A DNA stretch of 64,000 bases from Bradyrhizobium embrapense (GTDB lineage: Bacteria; Pseudomonadota; Alphaproteobacteria; Rhizobiales; Xanthobacteraceae), in assembly GCF_001189235.2 (NCBI RefSeq), contig NZ_LFIP02000002.1, forward strand, positions 1,176,385 through 1,240,384. The letters are read 5' to 3'. Below are positions 27,694-35,822 of this stretch, piece after piece. The notes below the pieces were generated by a model. The model saw nothing but the letters and a program-made list of their open reading frames with translations, was not told where the DNA came from and searched no databases. Position numbers and translations under genes: made by a program. Position 1 is the stretch's first letter; every line of letters begins with the position of its first letter.

Positions 27694-28497
27694 TCAGGGG
27701 TTCGGCAGCAGGAACCTGCCGTACTGCTTGCTCGCGACGACCGCGGCGGCGGCCTCGCCGATGACGCGCATCGCCGCCAGCATCGGCCACGGCCCAAGGC
27801 TGATCCGGCGCACGCCGGCACGGGCGAGCTCGCCGATCTCGGGAACGCCCCGCGTCACCATGATGTTGACCGGCGCCGGCGACAGTTGAACGAGCCGCTC
27901 GATCAGCGCGAGCTCGGTGAGCCCCGGCACAAAAATGCCATCTGCGCCCGCATCCGCATAAACCTTCGCGCGCCGCACCGCTTCATCCAGGCATTGCTCC
28001 GGCGAGCCGAATTTCAGCAGAAACGGATCGGTCCGGGCATTGATGAAGAGACGAACTCCGAGCTGTCGCGCAGTGTCCCGCACCGCCCTGATCTTGGCGG
28101 CATGCAGTTCGGGGCTGACGAGCTGCCGCTTGCCGCCGAAGAGCCCGTCCTCGATATTGATGCCGATCGCGCCGGCCTTGAGGATTCGCGCCGCCGAACG
28201 CGTGGTGGCATCGGGAGTGTCGCCATATCCTGCCTCCAGATCGATCGATACCGGGACTGTTACGGAAGCAGTCATCCGCGACACCAGGCCCTCCACCATG
28301 TCGAGCGGGGCATTCTCGCCGTCGGCATAGCCGAGTGCGGAGGCGACCGCACCGCTGCTCGTTGCAATGGCTGGCGAGGTCTTCGCGATCGCCTTGGCGG
28401 TCGCGACATCCCAGGCGTTGAACAGGACGAGCGGATCGCCCGTCCTGTGAAGGGCATGAAAGGCTTCGGCGTATTGCTGCTGTGTCGTGGCGTCCAT
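27694..28497 (-). CDS. Isocitrate lyase / PEP mutase superfamily protein
   Basis: A 267-residue TIM-barrel enzyme. Metal- and substrate-binding segments are VPVSIDLEAGYGDTPDATTR, GAIGINIEDGLFGGKRQL and LFINARTDPFLL. Start ATG 28497 (MDATTQQQYAEAFHAL) is preferred over an in-frame start three codons earlier. The EDK-x5-NS loop of true PEP mutases is absent. It is therefore more likely a C-C lyase for an oxaloacetate- or 2-methylisocitrate-like substrate than a phosphonate-forming enzyme. Confidence 0.78.
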   Translation of the reverse strand: MDATTQQQYAEAFHALHRTGDPLVLFNAWDVATAKAIAKTSPAIATSSGAVASALGYADGENAPLDMVEGLVSRMTASVTVPVSIDLEAGYGDTPDATTRSAARILKAGAIGINIEDGLFGGKRQLVSPELHAAKIRAVRDTARQLGVRLFINARTDPFLLKFGSPEQCLDEAVRRAKVYADAGADGIFVPGLTELALIERLVQLSPAPVNIMVTRGVPEIGELARAGVRRISLGPWPMLAAMRVIGEAAAAVVASKQYGRFLLPNP

Positions 28498-28563
28498 TGC
28501 GCGCACTCCCGGTTGGAGAATTTTGAAAGATGTCGCGGCTGAGCGGCCGCTGCCTGCGGGCGC

Positions 28564-29463
28564 TCAGTCGGCGGCGTGGGTCTTGAACCAGTCCATGATC
28601 AGGCCGTTGACCTCGGCCTCACGCTCGAGATGCGGGAAGTGACCGACATCGGGCAGGACGATGCGCTGATGTGGCCCCTTGAACAGCGGCTCTTCCTTGA
28701 TCGAATAGCGCGCGGTCGGATCGTTGCCGCCATAAATCGTCAGCGTCGGCGTATGCATGTCGTTGATCGGTAGCCGGCCCGCAACTCCGGCATCGACCAG
28801 GCCGTTGTAGTATTTCAGCGCCGCCTTCATGGTGCCGGGAGAAGAGAGCGTCTGCTTGACCGAGCGGAGATGCGCGTCGTTCTCTAGGGTTGGCGACCAT
28901 AACTTCCAGAGGTAGTCGACGAAGGGAAGTCCCTCGATGTTGACCGCCGCGTGCGCGCCGGGCACCGTAAAGAAATAGACGTGGAAGACCGATCGAACGG
29001 CATCGGGATCGCTCCTGAGGCTCGGGATCGTGATTGGGTGCGCGGTATTCATCACTACCGCGGCCTTGATCGCAGACGGCGCCGTGGCCAGCACCTGGAA
29101 TGTCGAGGTGCCGCCCCAATCCATGCCGACGACGTATGCCCGTCCGTCGTCGCTCAGCGCGGCGATCAGCGCTTCGAGATCCTGTCCCAGCGCGATCGGA
29201 TCGAAGATGCCGTCGGCCGGAATCTCGGTCGGCGCATAGCCGCGCAGAAACGGCGCGACCGCGCGATAGCCCGCATCCGCGAACACCTGCAACTGCTTGC
29301 GATACGACCAGGCATTGTCGGGGAAGCCGTGCATGAACATGACGAGCGGCCCGCTGCCCTGTTCGAGATAGGCGAAGCCCACGCCGTTGGCCTGCACGTA
29401 TTTCAGGGCGGGTTCGCCGCCGGCGGCATCAGGCGTTGCCAATGCGGTGCTTCGGATCGTCAT
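28564..29463 (-). CDS. Alpha/beta-fold hydrolase, epoxide hydrolase-like
   Basis: A 299-residue alpha/beta hydrolase. Oxyanion HGxP (VMFMHGFPDNAWSYRKQ), nucleophile Asp in VVGMDWGGTSTFQVLA, and catalytic His in LPDVGHFPHLEREAEV are all visible. The Asp nucleophile points to epoxide or haloalkane substrates. The ATG at 29463 was chosen because the in-frame extension would run through the operator palindromes. It is divergent from the MarR gene at 29571 and almost certainly repressed by it through the two palindromes between them. Confidence 0.85.
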   Translation of the reverse strand: MTIRSTALATPDAAGGEPALKYVQANGVGFAYLEQGSGPLVMFMHGFPDNAWSYRKQLQVFADAGYRAVAPFLRGYAPTEIPADGIFDPIALGQDLEALIAALSDDGRAYVVGMDWGGTSTFQVLATAPSAIKAAVVMNTAHPITIPSLRSDPDAVRSVFHVYFFTVPGAHAAVNIEGLPFVDYLWKLWSPTLENDAHLRSVKQTLSSPGTMKAALKYYNGLVDAGVAGRLPINDMHTPTLTIYGGNDPTARYSIKEEPLFKGPHQRIVLPDVGHFPHLEREAEVNGLIMDWFKTHAAD

Positions 29464-29504
29464 CGCTCCACTCCATTTTTCGTCGCTGCTATGCTCTGGG
29501 ATAA

Positions 29505-29525
29505 ATATGTGCGTAGCGCACATAT
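29505..29525. promoter_or_regulatory. MarR-type operator palindrome 1
   Basis: A 9-bp perfect inverted repeat, ATATGTGCG and CGCACATAT, separated by three bases. It lies 42 bases upstream of the hydrolase start. Its half-site recurs in operator 2; the two centres are 35 bases apart. Confidence 0.75.
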
Positions 29526-29540
29526 CAGGTCAAGTTGTTT

Positions 29541-29559
29541 TTTGTGCGCAGCGCACATA
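29541..29559. promoter_or_regulatory. MarR-type operator palindrome 2
   Basis: TGTGCG and CGCACA around a three-base centre repeat the core of operator 1. It lies 11 bases upstream of the MarR start, where binding would block translation-proximal transcription and give autoregulation. Confidence 0.72.
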
Positions 29560-29570
29560 TTATTCCCGGC

Positions 29571-30080
29571 ATGGAAAACGGAATCGCCAATCTGCTGGGC
29601 GCGCTGTCGCTCGCTGTCATGGATCGGATCGAGCAGGGCGCGCGCGAGGTGGTCGGCCGCGGCGGCGAGACGCCGGCGGCCCTCATCGTCATCGGCTATG
29701 GCCAGGGCATGACCAACGACAAGCTGAGGCGGATCCTCGGCCTGTCGCATTCCGGAACGGTCCGCCTGGTGGATCGTCTGGTGTCGGATCGGCTGGTCGA
29801 ACGCCGCCCGGGCAAGGACGGCCGCGAGGTCGCCTTGCACCTGACTTCGACCGGCGCCGCGGCCCGCAACAAACTGCTGGCGTCGCGGATATCAGCCGTG
29901 ACGTCGCTGCTCGACGTGCTGTCACCGGCCGAACGCAAGCAGCTGGCGATATTGATCCGCGAACTGCTGGGACGGCAGGACACCTCCGAGATGGATCGCT
30001 TCACCATCTGCCGGATGTGCGACGACCGGGTCTGCACCAATTGCCCATTGCCGACCAGCAAGGGCCAGCACGCGCGCTAG
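29571..30080 (+). CDS. MarR-family transcriptional regulator with a C-terminal Cys cluster
   Basis: A 169-residue winged-helix protein starting at ATG 29571. The recognition helix region is LRRILGLSHSGTVRLVDRLV, and the wing is VERRPGKDGREVALHLTSTG. Near the C-terminus FTICRMCDDRVCTNCPLP has four Cys (C-x2-C-x4-C-x2-C), suggesting a metal or redox site that could switch DNA binding. The start falls just after two matching palindromes, which probably serve both this gene and the divergent alpha/beta hydrolase. Confidence 0.85.
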   Translation: MENGIANLLGALSLAVMDRIEQGAREVVGRGGETPAALIVIGYGQGMTNDKLRRILGLSHSGTVRLVDRLVSDRLVERRPGKDGREVALHLTSTGAAARNKLLASRISAVTSLLDVLSPAERKQLAILIRELLGRQDTSEMDRFTICRMCDDRVCTNCPLPTSKGQHAR

Positions 30081-30102
30081 GCTGGCGCGAACGAAGCGAG
30101 GC

Positions 30103-31377
30103 TCAACCCGGGATGCGCACCGGCAGGTTCTCGATGCCGCGCACGAAGCTGGAATAGACTCGCTTCGGCTCGCCGACCACCTCGATGCGGTCGAAGCGCT
30201 TCAGCATCTCCTGCCAGACGATCTTGAGCTGCAGCTCGGCGAGCCGCATGCCGACGCAGCGGTGGATGCCGAAGCCGAACGACAGATGGATGCGAGGCCG
30301 GGCGCGATCGATGATGAATTCGTTTGGACGATCGATCACCTCGTCGTCGCGGTTGCCTGAGACGTACCACATCACGACGCGGTCGCCCTTCCTGATCGTC
30401 TTGCCGCCCAGCTCGGTGTCCTGCAGGGCGGTGCGCCGCATATGCGCGAGCGGCGTCTGCCAGCGGATCACCTCCGGCACCATGGTGTCGATCAGCGCGG
30501 GGTTCTCCTTCAGCTTCCTGAACTGGTCGGGATGCTCGTGCAGCGCCAGCACCGAGCCGCTCATGGTGTTGCGCGTGGTGTCGTTGCCGCCGACGATCAG
30601 CAGGATGATGTTGCCCATCAGATTGTCGGGGTCCATGTGCCGCGTGGCGTCGCTATGCGCCATCATCGACAGCAGGTCGTTCCTGGGCGGCGCGTTGACA
30701 CGTTCGTTCCACAACCTGGAGAAATAGGCGTAGCACTCGTCCATTTCCTGCCGCCGCTGCTCCGGCGAATTGACGATGCCGCTCTTCGGCAGCGCGGTTG
30801 AGACGTCGGACCAGCGCGTCAGCTTGCGCCGTTCTTCCCAGGGGAAGTCGAACAGCGTCGCCAGCATCTGGGTGGTCAATTCGATCGAGACGCGCTCGAC
30901 GAAATTGAAGGTCTCGTTGCGCGGCAGATTGTCGAGCACGCTCGCCGAGCGCTGGCGTATCAGCTTCGCCAGCTCGTCGAGATGATCAGGCGTGAACATC
31001 GGCGACACGGTCTTGCGCTGATGGGCGTGCTTCGGCTGGTCCATCGCGATGAAGCTCGGATAGTCGTAGCCGGGCGGCACGTCGCGGATCGAGATGCCGC
31101 CGAGCGTGGAGTCCGAGGAGAAGATGCCGTGGCTGGTGTCGACATGCATGATGTCGTTGTACTTCACGACCGACCAATAGGGCTCGATCGGCGCGTTGGT
31201 GCAGTAGTGCACCGGCTCTTCCTTGCGCAGCCGCTCGAACCACGGCCACAACGTGTCGTTCTGGAAGAGTTTTGGTGCGCCGGGATGAAAGTCCTTCAGT
31301 GGCGTCGCATAGGCTTCCTCGCGCGCCTGGCGCAGCAGCTCGGCCCGGTCGGCACGGATGGCGGTCTGGACGTTCAT
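30103..31377 (-). CDS. Cytochrome P450 (CYP153-like), copy 2 of a tandem pair
   Basis: A 424-residue soluble bacterial P450. The haem-ligand loop is FGFGIHRCVGMRLAELQLK, the I-helix has LLIVGGNDTTRNTMSGSVLA, and the ExxR and PERF-type regions are present. The N-terminal half (YWSVVKYNDIMHVDTSHGIF, FIAMDQPKHAHQRKTVSPMF, SIELTTQMLATLFDFPWEER) closely follows the CYP153 terminal alkane and fatty-acid hydroxylases. It lies 31 bases downstream of a second, similar P450. No ferredoxin or reductase gene is adjacent. Confidence 0.87.
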   Translation of the reverse strand: MNVQTAIRADRAELLRQAREEAYATPLKDFHPGAPKLFQNDTLWPWFERLRKEEPVHYCTNAPIEPYWSVVKYNDIMHVDTSHGIFSSDSTLGGISIRDVPPGYDYPSFIAMDQPKHAHQRKTVSPMFTPDHLDELAKLIRQRSASVLDNLPRNETFNFVERVSIELTTQMLATLFDFPWEERRKLTRWSDVSTALPKSGIVNSPEQRRQEMDECYAYFSRLWNERVNAPPRNDLLSMMAHSDATRHMDPDNLMGNIILLIVGGNDTTRNTMSGSVLALHEHPDQFRKLKENPALIDTMVPEVIRWQTPLAHMRRTALQDTELGGKTIRKGDRVVMWYVSGNRDDEVIDRPNEFIIDRARPRIHLSFGFGIHRCVGMRLAELQLKIVWQEMLKRFDRIEVVGEPKRVYSSFVRGIENLPVRIPG

Positions 31378-31408
31378 GGTTCCTTGATCCCGGTTGGCTC
31401 GCGACGCA

Positions 31409-32680
31409 TCAGGCGGCGATGCGCACTGGCAGCGTCTCGTAGCCCTTGATGAAGCTGGAATACACCCGCTGCGGCTCCTCCACCACCTCGATGGTGTCGA
31501 AGCGCTTGAGGATCTCCTCCCAGATGATCTTGAGCTGCAGCTCGGCGAGCCTGAGACCCACGCAGCGGTGGATGCCGAAGCCGAACGAGATGTGGGTGCG
31601 CGGCCGGGCGCGGTCGATCAGGAACTCGTAGGGCTTCTCGATCGCCTCTTCGTCGCGGTTGCCCGAGACGTACCACATCACGACCTTGTCGCCCTTCTTG
31701 ATCTGGCGGCCGCGGAACTCGACGTCGGTGAGTGCGGTGCGCCGCATATGGGCGAGCGGCGTCTGCCAGCGGATCACCTCGGGCACGAAACTGTCGATCA
31801 GTGCCGGATTCTCGCGCAGCTTGCGGTACTGCTCCGGATGCTTGCTCAGCGCGTAGATGCTGCCGGACAGCGTGTTGCGCGTGGTGTCGTTGCCGCCGAC
31901 GATCAACAGGATCAAATTGCCGAGGAAGTTCTTCGGATCCATGTTTCGCGTGGCGTCGCTGTGCGCCATCATCGAGAGCAGATCGCTCTTCGGCGGCTGG
32001 GCAGCGCGTTCCTTCCACAGCCGTGCGAAATAGGTCGCGCATTCCATCAATTCGGCTTGCCGCTCGTCCTCGGTGGCAACGAGGCCGCCGGCGCCGGGCA
32101 GGGTCGTCGCGACGTCGGACCAGCGCGTCAGCTTGCGGCGGTCTTCCCAGGGGAAATCGAACAGCACCGCGAGCATCTGCGTGGTCAGCTCGATCGAGAC
32201 CTTGTCGACCCAGTCGAACACCTCGCCGCGCGGCAGATTGTCGAGACACTCGGTCGAGCGCTTGCGGATGTTGATGGCGAGCTCGTCGAGATGCGTCGGC
32301 GTGAACATCGGCGCCACGGTCTTGCGCTGCGCCGAATGGCGCGGCTGGTCCATCGCGATGAAGCTTTCGCGGCGCAGGTCCGGCGGCACGTCGCGGATGG
32401 TAATGCCGCCGAGCGAGGCGGCCGAGGAGAACACCGCGTGGTTGGTCTCGATGTCCATGATGTCGTTGTAGCGGGTGATCGACCAGTACGGACCGAACAT
32501 CGAATCCTTGCACCAGTGCACCGGATCCTCTCGGCGCAGCCGGTCGAAATACGGCCAGAAGGTATCGGTCTTGAACAGCTCGGGATCGCCGGGATCGTAA
32601 TCCGAAAGCGGAAGCGTGTTGGCGCGTTCGCGTGCGGCATCCAGATTGGTGCTGTCGACCAGATCGATGGTCCCGTGCAT
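31409..32680 (-). CDS. Cytochrome P450 (CYP153-like), copy 1 of a tandem pair
   Basis: A 423-residue P450 highly similar to the one that follows it. The Cys-haem loop is FGFGIHRCVGLRLAELQLKI, the oxygen-activation helix LLIVGGNDTTRNTLSGSIYA, and the CYP153-like stretch SIELTTQMLAVLFDFPWEDR. Probable substrates are medium-chain alkanes, fatty acids or terpenes; the sequence alone does not decide. It is the first gene of the P450 pair on the minus strand and shares no regulator directly; MarR is 300 bases past the second copy. Confidence 0.87.
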   Translation of the reverse strand: MHGTIDLVDSTNLDAARERANTLPLSDYDPGDPELFKTDTFWPYFDRLRREDPVHWCKDSMFGPYWSITRYNDIMDIETNHAVFSSAASLGGITIRDVPPDLRRESFIAMDQPRHSAQRKTVAPMFTPTHLDELAINIRKRSTECLDNLPRGEVFDWVDKVSIELTTQMLAVLFDFPWEDRRKLTRWSDVATTLPGAGGLVATEDERQAELMECATYFARLWKERAAQPPKSDLLSMMAHSDATRNMDPKNFLGNLILLIVGGNDTTRNTLSGSIYALSKHPEQYRKLRENPALIDSFVPEVIRWQTPLAHMRRTALTDVEFRGRQIKKGDKVVMWYVSGNRDEEAIEKPYEFLIDRARPRTHISFGFGIHRCVGLRLAELQLKIIWEEILKRFDTIEVVEEPQRVYSSFIKGYETLPVRIAA

Positions 32681-33238
32681 GAGCGGCTCCTCAATCGTTG
32701 CGCGCCGGGGCGTCGCCGGCGCGGCATGTTTTACCGAATTACATTCTCATTCCATCGTTTGCGCAAGTGCCCTCAGCGCGCATTTGGCCGCATTGATGCC
32801 GGGCCAAAGCGGCCGAATCCGGGCTTTTCGCGCCGATCGGGGGCGGCGGCGTGACGCGGCCTGTTTGAAACGATGTTTGATTCTGGTCCGGCACCGCGCG
32901 GACGGCGCGGCTATTGGCTCGCTGGTTTTTCGCAGGGATAGGTATCCTGCATGCCCCACAGCAGCAGGGACGCGACCAGCACGTCGCCTTTCGCGTCCCG
33001 CTTGTCGGCCGATTTGAGCATGATCTCCTCGGTCTGCTCGGCAGCGGGCGCTTTGGTCCGGCGGTGGTCGATGCCCGATCGACGACCGTGCTTCCGGCAT
33101 GCCATTAAGGCGTGGCCAACCGCACCCCGCCAAAAAATCACCCCGCGATCTCGACCTTGTGTGAAACCTGCATCACACTCAGAGCGACAAAGCTGTGCTC
33201 TTTGTAGCGCAGAGATTGTCACGTTTTGGAGCTACCCC
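32681..33238. other. Intergenic region, possible very small ORF
   Basis: A 558-base gap between the P450 pair and the DUF898 gene. On the minus strand ATG 33021 opens a 36-codon frame ending at 32911 (MLKSADKRDAKGDVLVASLL, then LWGMQDTYPCEKPASQ). It reads like a short amphipathic peptide but has only weak support. Nothing else convincing is visible; the region near 33200 should hold the promoter of the DUF898 gene. Confidence 0.3.
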
Positions 33239-34393
33239 GTGAACGATATGAGCTGGACCCCGCTGGGGCCGCCGCAACCACCACCGGTTCCGCCGCCGAT
33301 GCCGGTGGCCTTTGCAGGAAACCGGAAGGACTTCTTCCGCCTGGTCGCGCGCGGCGCGGGGCTCGAACTCGTCACGCTCGGCTTCTACCGGTTCTGGCTG
33401 ACCACCGACATCCGTCGTCACCTCTGGTCGCACACCCAGATCGATGGCGACGCGCCGGAATATACCGGCCGCGGCAAGGAACTGCTGATCGGCTTTCTGG
33501 TCGCGCTCGCGATCCTGATGCCGATCTATGTCGGATACTTCCTGATTGGCATCGAGGCGGAGCATCTCAAGGCGTTCGCCTCGCTGCCGCTGGTCGCCTT
33601 CTTCTATCTGTTCGGGCAGTTTGCGATCTACCGCGCGCGGCGCTACCGCCTGACCCGCACGGTGTGGCGCGGCGTCCGTTTCTGGATGAGCGGCTCGGGC
33701 TGGCTCTATGCGCTCAAGGCCTCGCTGTGGGGCTTGCTGGTCGTGTTCACGCTCGGCCTGGCGCTGCCATGGCGCGAGGCGGCGCTCGAACGCTACAAGA
33801 TGCGGCATTCCTATTACGGCGATCTGCAAGGCTCGTTCGAGGGCCGCGGCTGGGATTTCTTCAAGCGGGGCTGGTGGCTCTGGCTGCTGATGCCGCTCGC
33901 GCTGTCGTCTTACGTGTTTGCCCCGTTCGCCTATGCCGCATTCAAGGCGATCGAGTGGCGCTGGTGGCTGTCGGGCATCCGTTTCGGCGAGGTACGGCTG
34001 GAATCGACGCTTCCGCGCAGCGCGCTGGTCGGCCTGTACTGGAAGGTGATCGGCTGGATCGTGCTGCTGTTCGCGGTGTTCGCGGCCTATCTCCTGCTCT
34101 GCATCTTCCTGGCCGCCAGCATCGACGGCTCCTCGATCGAGAGCTTCTTCAGGACCGAGGCGTTCGCCAAGAGCATTCCCCTGATCGTTCTGCTCGGCAT
34201 CGGCTATCTTGCCTTTGCGCTGGCGATGAACGTGGTGATGCGGGTCTATCTGATGCGCGATCTCTGGCTCCGGGTGCTGTCCTCGACCATCGTGCACAAC
34301 ATCGAGGCGGCGGCCAACGTCACCGCGCGCGGCGATCTCGCCAATGCGCTCGGCGAAGGTTTTGCCGACGGCCTCGACGTCGGTGGCTTCTAG
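33239..34393 (+). CDS. YjgN-family membrane protein (DUF898)
   Basis: A 384-residue protein. GTG 33239 was chosen because TTGGAGCTA lies seven bases upstream; ATG 33248 is the alternative. After a Pro-rich cytoplasmic start (PPQPPPVPPPMPVAFAGNRK) come the duplicated DUF898 units, RLVARGAGLELVTLGFYRFW and FKRGWWLWLLMPLAL, with about six membrane helices. It ends four bases before the M48 protease ATG. The conserved pairing of DUF898 and an M48 peptidase suggests a joint role in membrane-protein quality control, but this is inference. Confidence 0.82.
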   Translation: MNDMSWTPLGPPQPPPVPPPMPVAFAGNRKDFFRLVARGAGLELVTLGFYRFWLTTDIRRHLWSHTQIDGDAPEYTGRGKELLIGFLVALAILMPIYVGYFLIGIEAEHLKAFASLPLVAFFYLFGQFAIYRARRYRLTRTVWRGVRFWMSGSGWLYALKASLWGLLVVFTLGLALPWREAALERYKMRHSYYGDLQGSFEGRGWDFFKRGWWLWLLMPLALSSYVFAPFAYAAFKAIEWRWWLSGIRFGEVRLESTLPRSALVGLYWKVIGWIVLLFAVFAAYLLLCIFLAASIDGSSIESFFRTEAFAKSIPLIVLLGIGYLAFALAMNVVMRVYLMRDLWLRVLSSTIVHNIEAAANVTARGDLANALGEGFADGLDVGGF

Positions 34394-34397
34394 CGCC

Positions 34398-35522
34398 ATG
34401 GAATCCGATTCCAGCCAGACCAACTCCGCGGCGACGCCGGCTCCTGGCGGCGTCTTCTTCGACGGCCTGTCGAACCGTCGGCGCCTCGTCGCGCTCAGAC
34501 TGTCCGATACGCTGGAGATCAGGGAGAGCGGCGAACTGCTGGGGCGCTGGCCGTTTGCCGACATTCGCCGCGCCGATAGCCCGTCCGGCTTGTTGCGGCT
34601 GAGTTGCCTGACCGCTCCGGCTCTGGCGCGGCTTGAAATCCGCGATGCGCAGCTGATCGCGGCGCTGGTCGCGCGCTGCGAGGCACTCGAGGCGGACCTG
34701 CCGAACCGCAAGGGCGTCGCCGCGATCGTCGGCTGGTCGCTCGCGGCTGCGGTGTCGATCGTGCTGGTGGTGCTGTTCGGCGTGCCGCTCGCCGCCGAGC
34801 GGCTGACGCCGCTGGTGCCCGACGCTTTCGAGCGGCGGCTCGGCGACGTCGCGGAGGCGCAGGTCAAGGTGGTGTTCGACGGCAAGCCGTGCAGCAACGC
34901 GGCAGGACAAGCGGCGTTCGCGAAGCTGGTCGGCAAGCTGCGGGAGACCGCCGGCCTCGACAATTCGGTGCAGTCGGGCGTGCTGGCGACCTCGGTGCCG
35001 AATGCCTTCGCGCTGCCGGGCGGCAAGGTCTATCTGTTCGACGGGCTGCTCGAGAAAGCGGAAAATCCCGACGAGATCGCCGGCGTGCTGGCGCATGAGC
35101 TCGGCCATCTCCGGCATCGCGACAGCATGCGCGAGCTGATCCACAATGGCGGCACCTCGTTCCTGATCGGGCTGTTGTTCGGCGACGTCACCGGCTCCGG
35201 TGCGCTCATCTTCGCCTCGCGCTCGCTGGTGACGTCGTCCTATTCGCGCGACGCCGAGACCAATGCCGATAGTTTCGCGATCGAGACCATGCACAAGCTC
35301 GGCCGTCCGGCGAAACCGATGGGCGAACTGATGTTCCGTGTCACCGGCAAGGAAGGCGGCAAGGGGCTCTCGCTGGTCTCAAGCCATCCTTTGACCGAGG
35401 ACCGCCTCGCGCGCATGGACAAGGCCGATGCCGGCAGCCGGCCGAGCGGCCCGCCGCTGCTGTCATCAGCCGAATGGCAGGCGCTGAAGGGCATCTGCGG
35501 ATCGGGCAGGGGCAAGGTGTGA
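34398..35522 (+). CDS. M48-family membrane-anchored metalloprotease
   Basis: A 374-residue zinc protease. ATG 34398 begins MESDSSQTNSAATPAPGG and follows the DUF898 gene closely; an in-frame start at 34344 would overlap that gene. A ~90-residue N-terminal domain precedes a membrane helix (GVAAIVGWSLAAAVSIVLVV), then the periplasmic catalytic domain. HELGH is in IAGVLAHELGHLRHRDSM and the third zinc ligand Glu is in SYSRDAETNADSFAIE. It resembles HtpX/BepA-type peptidases and is probably co-transcribed with DUF898. Confidence 0.88.
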   Translation: MESDSSQTNSAATPAPGGVFFDGLSNRRRLVALRLSDTLEIRESGELLGRWPFADIRRADSPSGLLRLSCLTAPALARLEIRDAQLIAALVARCEALEADLPNRKGVAAIVGWSLAAAVSIVLVVLFGVPLAAERLTPLVPDAFERRLGDVAEAQVKVVFDGKPCSNAAGQAAFAKLVGKLRETAGLDNSVQSGVLATSVPNAFALPGGKVYLFDGLLEKAENPDEIAGVLAHELGHLRHRDSMRELIHNGGTSFLIGLLFGDVTGSGALIFASRSLVTSSYSRDAETNADSFAIETMHKLGRPAKPMGELMFRVTGKEGGKGLSLVSSHPLTEDRLARMDKADAGSRPSGPPLLSSAEWQALKGICGSGRGKV

Positions 35523-35568
35523 GGCCGGCGATTTTCTGAATTGGGATTTCGAGAACTGGAGCGATCCC

Positions 35569-35814
35569 ATGCCGCTTGACGACAGATACTGGTTTCCCGC
35601 CAAGCGCTACGGCTGGGGCTGGGGACCTCCGAACAACTGGCAGGGCTGGTCGGTTCTGGCAGGATTCGCGGCGCTGATTGCGGTCGGCGCCGCGCTGATC
35701 CTCCCGCACGCTCCGGCTCGCTTCATCGCCTATGTCGTCGTGCTGAGCGCCTTGCTCACCGCCGTATGCTGGTGGAAGGGCGAGCCGCCGCGCTGGCGCT
35801 GGGGCGGCGACTGA
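35569..35814 (+). CDS. Small membrane protein, unknown function
   Basis: An 81-residue protein starting MPLDDRYWFPAKRYGWGWGP. Two membrane helices follow (WSVLAGFAALIAVGAALILP and FIAYVVVLSALLTAVCWW), then the tail GEPPRWRWGGD. A Trp/Gly-rich N-terminus before two helices is a recurring small-protein theme in Bradyrhizobium, of unknown role. It is probably the third member of the DUF898-M48 unit, 46 bases downstream. Confidence 0.72.
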   Translation: MPLDDRYWFPAKRYGWGWGPPNNWQGWSVLAGFAALIAVGAALILPHAPARFIAYVVVLSALLTAVCWWKGEPPRWRWGGD

Positions 35815-35822
35815 CCCAACCG

